From: JAAYEA01 sp012689325
Lineage (GTDB): Bacteria; Chloroflexota; Anaerolineae; JAAYEA01
DNA: 64,000 nt
Assembly: GCA_036841525.1 (NCBI GenBank)
Contig: DAITVZ010000005.1
Location: 55,055 to 119,054 of the forward strand
Direction: 5' to 3'
Position 1 is the first letter of the stretch. Each line of letters begins with the position of its first letter. Position numbers and translations under genes: made by a program. Shown piece by piece: positions 15,688 to 24,900 of this stretch. A model generated the notes under the pieces. It was given only the letters and a program-made list of their open reading frames with translations, was not told the origin of the DNA and did not search any database.

Positions 15688-16974
15688 CTAGGCCGCCATC
15701 TGCGCGCACAAGCGGCTGACCCGCTTGGCCAGGGCGATGATGGTGAGGATCGGCGGGTTGCCCAGCGCTTGCGGCAAAAGGGTGGCGTCGGCGACATAGA
15801 GGTTGCCGGGCAGGCGGCGGTGGTGGAACGACTGGGCCTCCTGCTCGGTCAGCGGCAGCGCCCCGCCGGGGTGCCCGGCGTTGATGGTCCCCAAGAACGG
15901 CTGGACCGGCTGGCCGCTGAAGCGGCGGAGGATCTCCTGGCACTCCTCCACGGCCTCGCCCAGGCGCCGTTTGTCCACGTCGGTGAGCGGCTTGGCGATC
16001 TCCTGGGGCAACACCGCCCCCGCGGGCGAGTCGGCGAGCTTGATCATGAGCGCCAGGATATCTCGCGCGGGGCGCCGCCAGGCAGGGTTAAAGAGAAAGC
16101 TCACATAGTCAAAGTAGGGCGAGAGCATATAGTGCGGCCGCTGCATGACAAACGGCATCTCGATCTCCCTCTGCTGGGCGGCGCCTTCGTATTCGATGCC
16201 CACGCACAGCACCGGGTCCACGAACAGCCGCGGCTCGCAGGGGATGCCCGAGTTTTGCAGGATGACGGGCGTGGCGAACCCGCCGGCGGCGAGGACCACC
16301 AGGTCGGCGGGGTAAAAGCGGCGAGAGAGCCCCCGCCGCGCGATCACGCCGGTGGCGCGCCCATCCTCCATCACCACGCGCTCGGCCCGGCAGTTGGCGA
16401 TCACCTGGGCGCCCCGCTCCTGCGCCACGTGCAGGAACTGGCGGCTGTCCCACTTGGCCCCATGCGGGCAGCCAAGGACGCACCGTCCGCAGCCGACGCA
16501 CCGCGTATAGTCCCCCATCTTGGGCGTGGGCTGCGGGTCGAGCGCCAGCTCGCGGCAGACCTCAAAGAGCCGCCGCGTTGGCTTGCGCCAGCGCCGCTGG
16601 TGCACGGTCGTCACGGGGATCTCGGCGTAGACCTCCTGGAACTCGGCGTCCAGGTCGATGCCCAGGGCGCGCAGGTCCTGGTCCATGCGGAGGGCGTTGC
16701 CGGTGCAGATCGTGGTCGTGCCGCCCAGGCCCCGTCCGTTGACCAGCACCATCTCGGGCGTCTTGCGAATCTGGAGCGCGGGAAAGACCAGGGACATCTC
16801 GCGCTCGTCGAAGAGGAGCCCCGTCTTGCGGATGCCCTCGACGGCGGGCAAGGGCAGGGCGCAAGGTCGGAAGGCCCCGCCCGCCTCCAGGACGGTTACC
16901 TGGAAGCGCCCTTGCAGCTCTTTGGCCACGGTGGCGCCGCCCGCGCCGCTCCCCACCACGATCGCTCGTTTCAT
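15688..16974 (-). CDS. GMC-type FAD-dependent oxidoreductase with Cys cluster
   Basis: 428 residues. An N-terminal FAD-binding fold has VVGSGAGGATVAKEL (residues 6-20). A cysteine-rich stretch CVGCGRCVLGCPHGAK (about 158-173) is typical of the GMC branch that includes long-chain alcohol oxidases and gluconate dehydrogenase-like enzymes. The family ending GNLYVADATLLPQALGNPP (about 390-408) has Asn-Pro near the flavin. It would oxidise an alcohol to an aldehyde or ketone. The ATG overlaps the stop of the small upstream gene by 4 bp, so it is the last gene of a tightly coupled four-gene operon with an acyl ligase/reductase. A fatty alcohol or similar lipid is the likely substrate (inference). 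Confidence 0.82.
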   Translation of the reverse strand: MKRAIVVGSGAGGATVAKELQGRFQVTVLEAGGAFRPCALPLPAVEGIRKTGLLFDEREMSLVFPALQIRKTPEMVLVNGRGLGGTTTICTGNALRMDQDLRALGIDLDAEFQEVYAEIPVTTVHQRRWRKPTRRLFEVCRELALDPQPTPKMGDYTRCVGCGRCVLGCPHGAKWDSRQFLHVAQERGAQVIANCRAERVVMEDGRATGVIARRGLSRRFYPADLVVLAAGGFATPVILQNSGIPCEPRLFVDPVLCVGIEYEGAAQQREIEMPFVMQRPHYMLSPYFDYVSFLFNPAWRRPARDILALMIKLADSPAGAVLPQEIAKPLTDVDKRRLGEAVEECQEILRRFSGQPVQPFLGTINAGHPGGALPLTEQEAQSFHHRRLPGNLYVADATLLPQALGNPPILTIIALAKRVSRLCAQMAA

Positions 16975-17516
16975 CCGCGCCCATCCTCCCGCGTCAGGCG
17001 CGCCCGGCAGCCAGGCCGCCCCTCGGTGATCCGCTCGGAAAAAGCCAGTTGCCGGCCGCCCGAGAGCCCGGCGAGCAGCCCCCGATCCAGCGCCGACATA
17101 ACCTGGCAGATGTCGCTCGAATAGAGACGGCTAAAGTAGCAGCGGCGGATGAGGATCGCCTCGCCGTCCGCCCGGAAATCGATCTCCAGCCAGCGATAGA
17201 GGAGGCGCCCCATGGCCAGGGCGTCGCGCTGGCCGCGGAGGCCGCACAGCCATCGGCAGGCCTGGCCCAGCCGGAGCGCGTTGCGATAGAGGCGCGCCTG
17301 AACGGCGGCCGGATCGCCGCCATCCCGCAGCAGCTCGCCCGCCCAGTCCCGCGTCCGCTCCGCGTACCGGAGCAGGCGCTGGTCGGCGGAGAGCCCCGCC
17401 AGCGACGGCAACGGGCGGTCGAACGCCCGCGCGGTGGCCCGAAAGAGCGCCCTCAGGGCCCAGCGCCTGGCCCAGCCCGGCGCGCGGCGCTCCAGCGCGG
17501 CCCCGACCAGGTTCAC
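16971..17516 (-). CDS. Small protein of unknown function with C-terminal Cys motif
   Basis: 181 residues from a GTG start that overlaps the stop of the reductase/ligase gene by 4 bp; its own stop overlaps the GMC start by 4 bp. The N-terminal 100 residues are helical and Arg/Leu-rich without a signal peptide. The C-terminal part has RCYFSRLYSSDICQVMSALD (about 124-143), then GRPGCRARL, so three cysteines are spaced as in proteins related to L-2-amino-thiazoline-4-carboxylate hydrolase or small metal/cluster-binding proteins. I do not recognise the family with certainty. Its place between a ligase/reductase and an FAD enzyme suggests an accessory or scaffold role. Confidence 0.6.
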   Translation of the reverse strand: MNLVGAALERRAPGWARRWALRALFRATARAFDRPLPSLAGLSADQRLLRYAERTRDWAGELLRDGGDPAAVQARLYRNALRLGQACRWLCGLRGQRDALAMGRLLYRWLEIDFRADGEAILIRRCYFSRLYSSDICQVMSALDRGLLAGLSGGRQLAFSERITEGRPGCRARLTREDGRG

Positions 17517-20332
17517 GCGGCCCCCTCCCGTAGCGCCCGGCCGATGTGCAGCGCGCCCCCCAACCCGCTCTCACCCCGATAGAGGGCGTCCAGGATGGCC
17601 GCGAACTGCTGAGCCACAACCTGCCGCTTCAGCTTCAGGTTGGGCGTCAGGTGCCCGCCCTCCACGGAGAGGCTCCCCGGCAGGATGGCCCACCCCTTCA
17701 CCTGTTCCGGGTGCGAGAGGCGGCCGTTCACCTGCTCGATGGCGCGGTCGATCTCCTCGGGCGAGGGGGCGTCGTGGCTGTTGCTCCTGGTCCAGAGCAG
17801 CGCGGTGCAATAGGGCTTGCCCTCCCCCGTCAGCAGCGCCTCGGCGACGCCGGGGATTTCCTTCAGCAGCGTCTCCACCTTGGCCGGATGGACGTACTTG
17901 CCGTAGGAGGTCTTGATCAGCTCTTTCTTGCGCCCGATGATGGCCAGGCTGCCATCGTCGGCCAGGCGCCCCAGGTCCCCGGTGCGCAGCCAGCCGCCCT
18001 GGCAGGGCGACTCGGCGCGAAAGTAGCCCGCCGTCACCTGCGGCCCCCGCACCCACAGCTCGCCATCCTCGGCCAGGCGGACCTCGGTCTCGGGCAGAGG
18101 CTGCCCCACGGTCCCGAGCCGGTTCGCGCCCAGCCGGTTCAGCGCCACCAGCGGCGCCTCGGTGAGCCCATAGGCATTGTGCACCTCGATGCCCAGGTCG
18201 TGATAGCCGCGCAGCAGGCTCTCGGCGGCGGGGGCGGAGCCGACCATGAGCTGGGCGCAACGGTCCCACCCCGCCTTGCGGAGCAGCGCCCAACGGACCG
18301 CCGGCCGCAGCACCCGCCCGAGGGGGCTCCCCTGCAGCTTGAGGTAGAGCCGCCCCAGCCCGCCCCCAGCAAAGGCCTCCCAGACCTTTTCATAGATGCG
18401 CGGCACGGAGAAAAAGACCGCCGGCCTCACCTGGGGCAGCGCGCGGGCCAGGTCGTGGATATCCTCCAGGAAATAGATGTCCACCGGCGCCGGAATATAG
18501 TAGGGCGAGTAGGTCGCCAGGATGCCCTCCACCACGTGGTTCATCGGCAAGGACGAGAGCCACGACGCCGCCCGGTTCATCGCCTTCCAGGGCATCAGCG
18601 AGGCCGTGCATTCGGCCATCCAGCGCAGGTGCGCGTGGTGGAACATGACCCCCTTGGGCTGGCCGGTGGTCCCCGAGGTGTAGCGCAAGGTCGCCAGGTC
18701 GTCCAAGTCCACCGGCGCGCTGAGCGACGCGGGGCCCGCGCTGGGCACCGCCCCCAGCGCCAGGAACGCCTCCCAGGGGATGACCGAGTTGGGCAGCTCC
18801 CCGGACGCCGGGCGCCGGCCAAAGGAGACGATGGGCCGGTCCGGGCGGAGCCAGCCGCGCAGCTCGGCCAGGTGCTCCAGCAGCCGGGGCGCGCCGACCA
18901 GCAGCAGCTTGGCCTCGCTGGACTGGAGGATCGCCTCGACCTCGGCGGCCGGGCTGGTGTAATAGAGGGGCACGCTCACCGCTCCCACCAGCCCGATGGC
19001 GACGTCCAGGGTGAGGTAGCGGGTGCTGTTATAGCCCACCATCGCCACGCGGTCGCCGCGGCAGACGCCCAGCGCGCGCAGGGCGCTGGCGGCGCGCAAG
19101 ATGTCCTCGCGCACCTCGCGCCCGCTGCGGGTGACCGCTCGCCCCTCGAACAGGTCGTGGTAGGTCACGCGCCGGCTCTGCTTGCCCAGGCGAAAGAGGA
19201 TCTGCTCGTGGACCGTGCGCCCGGAGCGATGCAGAAAGCCCATGCGGACCGCGTACTCGAGGAGGCGCGGGAAAAAGTCGCGCCACTGGAGCGCGTACGG
19301 TCCCAGCAGCCGGTCCGTGTTGTCTCGTTGGAACTGCTGCCGCCCGTTCAGGTAAGGCAGCAGCTCGGCCAGGGACGCCAGCCCGCGATCCGCACGCGGC
19401 GCGGGGCGCTCGGCCCGATAGGCCCGGTTCGCCAGCCGCAGCGGGAGAAACCAGACCCGCGGCAGGCGCAGGTTCAGCCGCTCCCGGGCCCACTGGCGCA
19501 CGCAGCCGACCAGCTCCCCGGCCTGGGGCAGCGCGTCGTGCGGCGCGGTGAGGTGGAAGGTCAGCCCGGCGGCGCGGGGGTCGAAGGTCAAGGCGGCCAC
19601 CGCCTGCGCCACATAGTCCACCGGCACCAGGTTGACCCGCAGCTTGGGATCCGCCGGGAGGACGCTCAGCTTGCCCGTCAGGTACAACCGCAGGGGGGTA
19701 TACAGCGTGTTGAAGGTCTGGATCGCCCCCGTGCGCGAGTCGCCGACGATCATGCCGGGGCGAAAGATCGAGATGGGCAGCTCGGCCTTGGCGGCCTGCA
19801 CCAGCCGCTCCCCCTCGTACTTGGCCTGCTCATAGGCGGAGGAGAAGCCATCGGCGTCACTGAGGGCGTCCTCCGGCACGGGACCGGTGCGGCGCCCGGC
19901 CACATAGGCGGTGGAGATGTGCGCCAAGCGCTGCAGCCCGCCGTTGGCGCGGGCCGCGCGGGCCAGCGCCAGCACGTTTTCCACGCCCTGGACGTTGGCA
20001 ACGCGCAACTCCTCGACCGGCGCGTTCAGCCGCAGGTCCGCCGCCGCGTGCACGATGTGCGTCACCCGCCGGGCGAGCGCGGCGTAGGCCTCATCCTCCA
20101 GGCCGAGCCGCGGCTTGGAGACGTCGCCGCAGATGACCTGCACCCGCTCCCCGATGGCGCCCGCCAGCTCGGGCCAATCGGCCCAGACGCGGCCCAGCCG
20201 CCGCGCCGCCGCCTCCGCGCCCTCCGCCCGCACCAGGGCCACGATGGCGCAATCCGTATCCTGCAAGAGCCGCCGGGCGATCTGGCCGCCCAAAAAGCCC
20301 GTCGCCCCCGTGAGCAACACCGTGCCGCTCAT
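17513..20332 (-). CDS. Fused SDR (thioester-reductase-type) and AMP-forming acyl ligase
   Basis: 939 residues. The ATG at 20332 follows GGGAGG and overlaps the upstream stop by 4 bp; a start 15 bp earlier has no ribosome site. Residues 1-320 are an extended short-chain dehydrogenase of the NAD-binding_4 / fatty acyl reductase type, with VLLTGATGFLGG (5-16) and a YEQAK catalytic pair (near 166). Residues 380-900 are an acyl-adenylating enzyme: LRYTSGTTGQPKGVMF (near 547), GWLRTGDLGRLADDG (near 786), then GRKKELIK. No carrier-protein domain lies between them. It could activate a fatty acid and reduce the thioester, or the halves may act on separate steps. The order is the reverse of carboxylic acid reductases, where adenylation comes first. 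Confidence 0.87.
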   Translation of the reverse strand: MSGTVLLTGATGFLGGQIARRLLQDTDCAIVALVRAEGAEAAARRLGRVWADWPELAGAIGERVQVICGDVSKPRLGLEDEAYAALARRVTHIVHAAADLRLNAPVEELRVANVQGVENVLALARAARANGGLQRLAHISTAYVAGRRTGPVPEDALSDADGFSSAYEQAKYEGERLVQAAKAELPISIFRPGMIVGDSRTGAIQTFNTLYTPLRLYLTGKLSVLPADPKLRVNLVPVDYVAQAVAALTFDPRAAGLTFHLTAPHDALPQAGELVGCVRQWARERLNLRLPRVWFLPLRLANRAYRAERPAPRADRGLASLAELLPYLNGRQQFQRDNTDRLLGPYALQWRDFFPRLLEYAVRMGFLHRSGRTVHEQILFRLGKQSRRVTYHDLFEGRAVTRSGREVREDILRAASALRALGVCRGDRVAMVGYNSTRYLTLDVAIGLVGAVSVPLYYTSPAAEVEAILQSSEAKLLLVGAPRLLEHLAELRGWLRPDRPIVSFGRRPASGELPNSVIPWEAFLALGAVPSAGPASLSAPVDLDDLATLRYTSGTTGQPKGVMFHHAHLRWMAECTASLMPWKAMNRAASWLSSLPMNHVVEGILATYSPYYIPAPVDIYFLEDIHDLARALPQVRPAVFFSVPRIYEKVWEAFAGGGLGRLYLKLQGSPLGRVLRPAVRWALLRKAGWDRCAQLMVGSAPAAESLLRGYHDLGIEVHNAYGLTEAPLVALNRLGANRLGTVGQPLPETEVRLAEDGELWVRGPQVTAGYFRAESPCQGGWLRTGDLGRLADDGSLAIIGRKKELIKTSYGKYVHPAKVETLLKEIPGVAEALLTGEGKPYCTALLWTRSNSHDAPSPEEIDRAIEQVNGRLSHPEQVKGWAILPGSLSVEGGHLTPNLKLKRQVVAQQFAAILDALYRGESGLGGALHIGRALREGAA

Positions 20333-21573
20333 GCCGCTACCTCCCATCCACGCGCCTGCACGAAACGTCGCAGCAGCTCGCGGTTGCGTTTCGCCTGCGC
20401 CGTATGCTCCACATACCCCCGCCGCAAGAGGCCCCGGACCGGCGCCGGGCGGGCCAGCAGCTCCTCCACGCGGTCGGCGAGAAGCTGGGAGAGGTCCGGG
20501 TCGGACGGATCGAAAAAGTAGCGGTCCAGCAGGCCCAACTCGCCATAGATGGTCTTGAGCCGCAGGTCGTGCCCCACCGCCACCTGCGGGACCTGCGCCG
20601 CCAGCGAGAGGACGCAGGCGTGATAGCGCGAGGTCACCAGCAGGTCGAGGCCCCGCAGCAGCACCGTCATCTGCGAGGCGTTGTGGTCGCGGGCCGAAAA
20701 GAGCCGCGCCTGGTCAGCGTGCGCCATGCGGCGCAGCACCATCTGCGCGAACGACTCGTCCAATTGCTCCATGCCGATGAGGGCCACCGCCTTGCCGTGC
20801 TGGGCCACCAGGGCATCGGCCAGGGCGGCATAGCGCGCCGCCAGCGCCTCGGTGGCGCGCGTCCGTTCCGGCGAGCGCGAGAAATAGTACGGCCACTTGT
20901 AGCAGTCCTCGCGCCGCCCCCACAGCCGCATGGACACGGGCCACTGGTACGGGTCCACCACGGCGAGGCCGACCAGGCCGCGCCCCGCCGCCTCGGGCCA
21001 GTCCCGTTGCACCCAGCCCTCGTCCTGGCGCTCGGGGCGGAAGGTGAAGGCGTTATCCGCCGTCACCTCGATGGGCGCCCGCACGCCGAACGAGCGCAGG
21101 CGCTCGGCCGCGGCCCGCGCGCGCACGATGATCAGGTCGGTCTTGCTGGCCTCGGTGCGCACCAGTCGCCGGTTGAAGGGCGACCTGACTTCCCCGGCGT
21201 CCACCGCGTAGGTCAGGGAGAGCTTGCCTGCGGCGTGGGCGCAGCGCGTCGCCCACAGGTAGAGCCACAGCAGGGCCGAGCTCCAGGTATCCATGTAGGT
21301 GCTCCCCTCCACCAGAAAGAGCATGTCGTGCTCCTTGATCAGCTTGTCGATGGCCGCGAAAAAGAGCGAGGGGATGCGCGCGATGCTCAGGTTGGCGGAT
21401 TCCTTCAGGTAGCGGCGCAGGTTCTGCTCGTTGAGCGTGGGGACGGTGATGTGCGCCTCGGCGCCCAAGACCGCGCGCACGTCCTCGATATCGGAGAGGA
21501 GAAGCGCCTCGGCGCCCGTGTTGTTGGCGCCGTTGTAGCCGACCAAAAGGACCCGTGGGTTGCTCGCGTTCAT
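20329..21573 (-). CDS. Polysaccharide pyruvyl transferase-like protein
   Basis: 414 residues from the ATG at 21573 (weak GGGGG site; the frame is open to 21747). The N-terminal glycine-rich loop VGYNGANNTGAEALL (11-25) and the C-terminal SRYHACVLSLAAQVPQVAV (about 313-331) are the two hallmarks of the CsaB/WcaK pyruvyl transferase family. These proteins transfer pyruvate from PEP to sugars of cell-wall or exopolysaccharides. It is first of a four-gene operon with a reductase/acyl ligase and an FAD oxidoreductase, so a modified glycolipid or envelope sugar is the likely product. The promoter is at 21719-21747. Confidence 0.82.
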   Translation of the reverse strand: MNASNPRVLLVGYNGANNTGAEALLLSDIEDVRAVLGAEAHITVPTLNEQNLRRYLKESANLSIARIPSLFFAAIDKLIKEHDMLFLVEGSTYMDTWSSALLWLYLWATRCAHAAGKLSLTYAVDAGEVRSPFNRRLVRTEASKTDLIIVRARAAAERLRSFGVRAPIEVTADNAFTFRPERQDEGWVQRDWPEAAGRGLVGLAVVDPYQWPVSMRLWGRREDCYKWPYYFSRSPERTRATEALAARYAALADALVAQHGKAVALIGMEQLDESFAQMVLRRMAHADQARLFSARDHNASQMTVLLRGLDLLVTSRYHACVLSLAAQVPQVAVGHDLRLKTIYGELGLLDRYFFDPSDPDLSQLLADRVEELLARPAPVRGLLRRGYVEHTAQAKRNRELLRRFVQARGWEVAA

Positions 21574-21718
21574 GCTGACCCCCGTCACTGGCCCCTGGAT
21601 GCCAGGGAAAGACCGACTAGCCGCCTGCCAGAGGGCCGCCATGGGCCTCCGTGCCTGAGGAGAGACTCGCGAGAGCAGCCGCAGCGAGGGCGAGGGGGCG
21701 AGGGCCGCTCTGCATGCC

Positions 21719-21747
21719 ATGATAGCGCGCGCTGGCCCGGCTGTCAT
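21719..21747 (-). promoter_or_regulatory. Promoter of the pyruvyl transferase operon
   Basis: Minus strand: ATGACA (21747-21742), 17-bp spacer, TATCAT (21724-21719), five of six matches in each box. The -35 context CGATGACAGCCGGGC closely resembles that of the promoter at 44792-44820. Confidence 0.7.
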
Positions 21748-21889
21748 CGCCCATACGGGGGATTTCGGCTAATCGGAATAGATCGCTTCTGCGGCGTCCC
21801 TGTCCACGCGAGAAGTACGAAGCACCTACTCCATATGCGGTATGCGGGGGCTTGGTTTCGGCGTCAGGGGAGCGCGGCTGGAACACGAG

Positions 21890-21919
21890 AGCGCCTTCCA
21901 CCCGATGGCAGAAGGCGCT
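21890..21919. terminator. Hairpin downstream of the SARP-type regulator gene
   Basis: A 9-bp perfect stem AGCGCCTTC (21890-21898) with GAAGGCGCT (21911-21919) and 12-nt loop, 47 bp after the minus-strand stop. There is no T-run on either side, so termination is uncertain. The rest of the 392-bp gap 21574-21965 holds the promoter above and nothing else I recognise. Confidence 0.45.
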
Positions 21920-21965
21920 TGGCTATGGCAAGAGACGCCGGGCGGCGGGCGCGCCGGTTCCGGCC

Positions 21966-24900
21966 CTAGGCCGTGGAAGCGGATTCCGGCGCCGTGAAGG
22001 CGCGCTGCGGGCAGGGGAGCGGCGCAGCCAGGCCCTGCAGCAGGGCGCGGGCCTCCTGCAAGTCCGGCGTGTCGTGGCCCTCGGTGAACCCGTCATAGAG
22101 GTTAGCCACGAGCTCGTGGGCCTGCGCGCGCCAGCCCCGGGCCTGCCAGACACGCGCCAGGCTCATCGCCGCGCGCAGCTCCAGCCAGCGCGCCCCTTGG
22201 CCCCGCGCCACCTCCAGCGCCCGCTGGAAGCAGCCCTCGGACTCTGCGGTGGGAGCCGCGCTGCCGTGCCCTGCGCCCGCGGCCGCTTGCAGCAACAGCT
22301 CGCCGCGCATCCGCCAGACTTCCGCCTCCATGACCCGCACGCCGGTCTGCTCGATCCAGACCAGCGCCTGGGCCATCGCCGCCAGCCCCAGCTCCGCCTG
22401 GCCTGCTTGGGCGCACGCGTGGGCGTGGACCAACAAGTAGGAGGCCTGCCCCACTCCCGAACCCGCCGTCGGCGAAGCAGAGTCGCCCTCGGCCCACTGG
22501 CGCGGGGCCTGCTCGGGGCCGGGCCGGGGCCGCGCTGCGGCGAGAGGTCGTCCCTCGGCGTTCGAGCGCGCCGTCTCCAGCACGTCGGCAAAACCTCTGT
22601 AGAAATCGGCCACGTAGCCCAGCGGCCGGATGGCCGAGGCATGGGTGAACGCCGCGGCCGCGTCGCGGCCCATGATAAAGCGCGCCATGCCGCTCAGCAC
22701 GTTGGCAAAGGCGGTGGTCGGTGGCCGGTTCATCGCCTGCGCCTCCGCCAGCGCCTGCCGGAGCATGGCCTCGCCCTGCTCCGGATAGCCCAGCGCCCAC
22801 AGCACATAGCCCAGCACGGCGTGGCCCATCACCCCCGGGTCCGTTCCCATCACGGCGCTGAGGGGAAGGCCCGACTGGGGGTCGTGGAGGGCCAACGCTT
22901 CGTCAAGATGCTCACGGGCGGCGGCGAGGTCTCCCTGCAGCCACAGGCTGTGGCCCAGCGCCCAGTGCGCCAGGAGTAGGGACTGCCGGTCGCCCGTGCG
23001 GCCCAGGTCCAGGAGCTGCTCGCCCACCCGCTGGCCGCGCTCCGGGTCCGCCGACCAAATGAGCGCCAGGGCCACGGCGGCGAGCGCCGTCACCCGCTCG
23101 GGCGCGTCCTGCAGGTCCGGATGGCGGACCAGGTCGGAGAGGCGCCCGAGCCCCTGCCGGAACATGGACCCGTGCCACCCGCCCCGCAGCAGCGCCGGGT
23201 TGACCAGGGACACCCACAGGCTCAACTCCAGGCGCAACTGCTCGCGCGACGGCGCCACGCCCCGCAGCAGCCCCAGCCCGCGCGTCAGATGGGCCACGGC
23301 TTCCTCGTAGGCCACCAACTGGACCGCCTGGAGCCCTGCCTCCAGGCAATAGCCGGCGGCCCTGAGCGGCAATCCCGCGGCCTCGGCATGGCGAGCCAAC
23401 GTCACGGCGGCCCCACCGCTGCCGGTCTTGCGCAGCTCCTCCAGGGCGGCCAGCACGGCTCCATGCAGATGCGCTCGCTCCACCGCGTCCAGCGAATCAT
23501 AAAGGTAGCGCTGGAACAACTGGTGGCGGAAACGGTAGCGCGATAGCGGCCGCCCGCCCTGCCAGGTGAGCTCCTCCGCCTGCACGAGCCGCAGGCGCGC
23601 GCCCAGCTCGCGGCTCAGGCAGCGCGAGGCCAGTTGCGCATCCATGCCGGTCACCTGGGAAGCGACCTCGGCGGTGAAAAGCTCGCCCTCCACGCTGGCC
23701 GCGCTCAAGAGCGCGCGCTGCTCTTCCGGCAGCAGGGAAAGCCGCTGCGCGATGGTCGATTCCACCCGCGGCGGCAGGGCCTCCCAGTTCAGGTCGGGGC
23801 CCGCCACCCACCGCCCCTCTCCGTCGTGTCGCAGCCCGCCCTGTTCTTGCAGGCTGCGCAGCAGTTCGACGGTAAAGAGGGCGTGGCCTCGGGTATGCCC
23901 GTAAAGGGTGGCGCGGAACTCGGCCCCCAGGCGATTGGGCTCGCTATCCAGCAGCGCGTCGATGAAGGGACGGCCCTCGCTCTGCTCCAGGTCCACGCCA
24001 CAGGTGTCTCCCGCCCCGCGCAGTTCGTTCGCCACCGCCTCCAACGGGTGCCGCTGCCCGTCGCGCCCCAAGGCGACCTCGTCGGGGCGGCAGGCCGCCA
24101 CGATCAAGATGCGCTGGCCCTCCAGGCGCCGGCCCAGGTGGAAAAGCAAGCTGATCGAGCCCGAGTCGGCCCACTGCAGGTCATCCAGCAGCAGCAGGAG
24201 CGGAGACGATTGGGCGATGCACTGCAGGACGCGCGTGTACTGGGTAAAGAGGTCGGTTTGGGCGATGGGCGCGCCGGGCGTCGCTTCCGAGGGCGGGCGC
24301 TCGGCGATCTCGTGCAGCCGTTTCACCCACAGTGGCTGCGCATTCCCCTTGGCTGCCACTTGCCCGGCGAGCGCGTCGGCCCGCAGGCCCAGCGGCCGCG
24401 CCGCCACCAGCCGGTGGACGAGGTCCTGGCCGAGCTCGACCAGCGCCTGGATCGCCACCGGCGCGATGGCCCACTGGCGATCCCCGTAGCGGTGCGGAAG
24501 GGCGCCATCCGGCAGCGGGACCGTGACATCGCCGCAAAGCGATTGCAGGATCTCGCGGAAGGGGAGATAGGGATCGCCGATGCCTCCATGGGCGTTGCAG
24601 GCCCCGGAGGCCACCACGAGCTGCGGGTAGGTGGCCAGGGCGCGCCGGGCGAACTCGCCCAAGAGCATGCTCTTGCCGCACCCCGCCAGGCCGGTGACGA
24701 AGGCGACCCTTCCCCGGCCGGCGAGGGCGCCATCGAGGCAGCCGCTCAGCCGCCGCAGCTCGGCCTCGCGCCCCACAAAGGGAGCAAACACCGGCGCGCT
24801 GGGGCGCGGGCCCGCGGCCAGCCGCGGCTCACCCGCCGGGGCGGGGGGATGTCCCGCGCTGATCCGCGCATAGAGGGCCACGGTCTCGGGCTCGGGCTCC

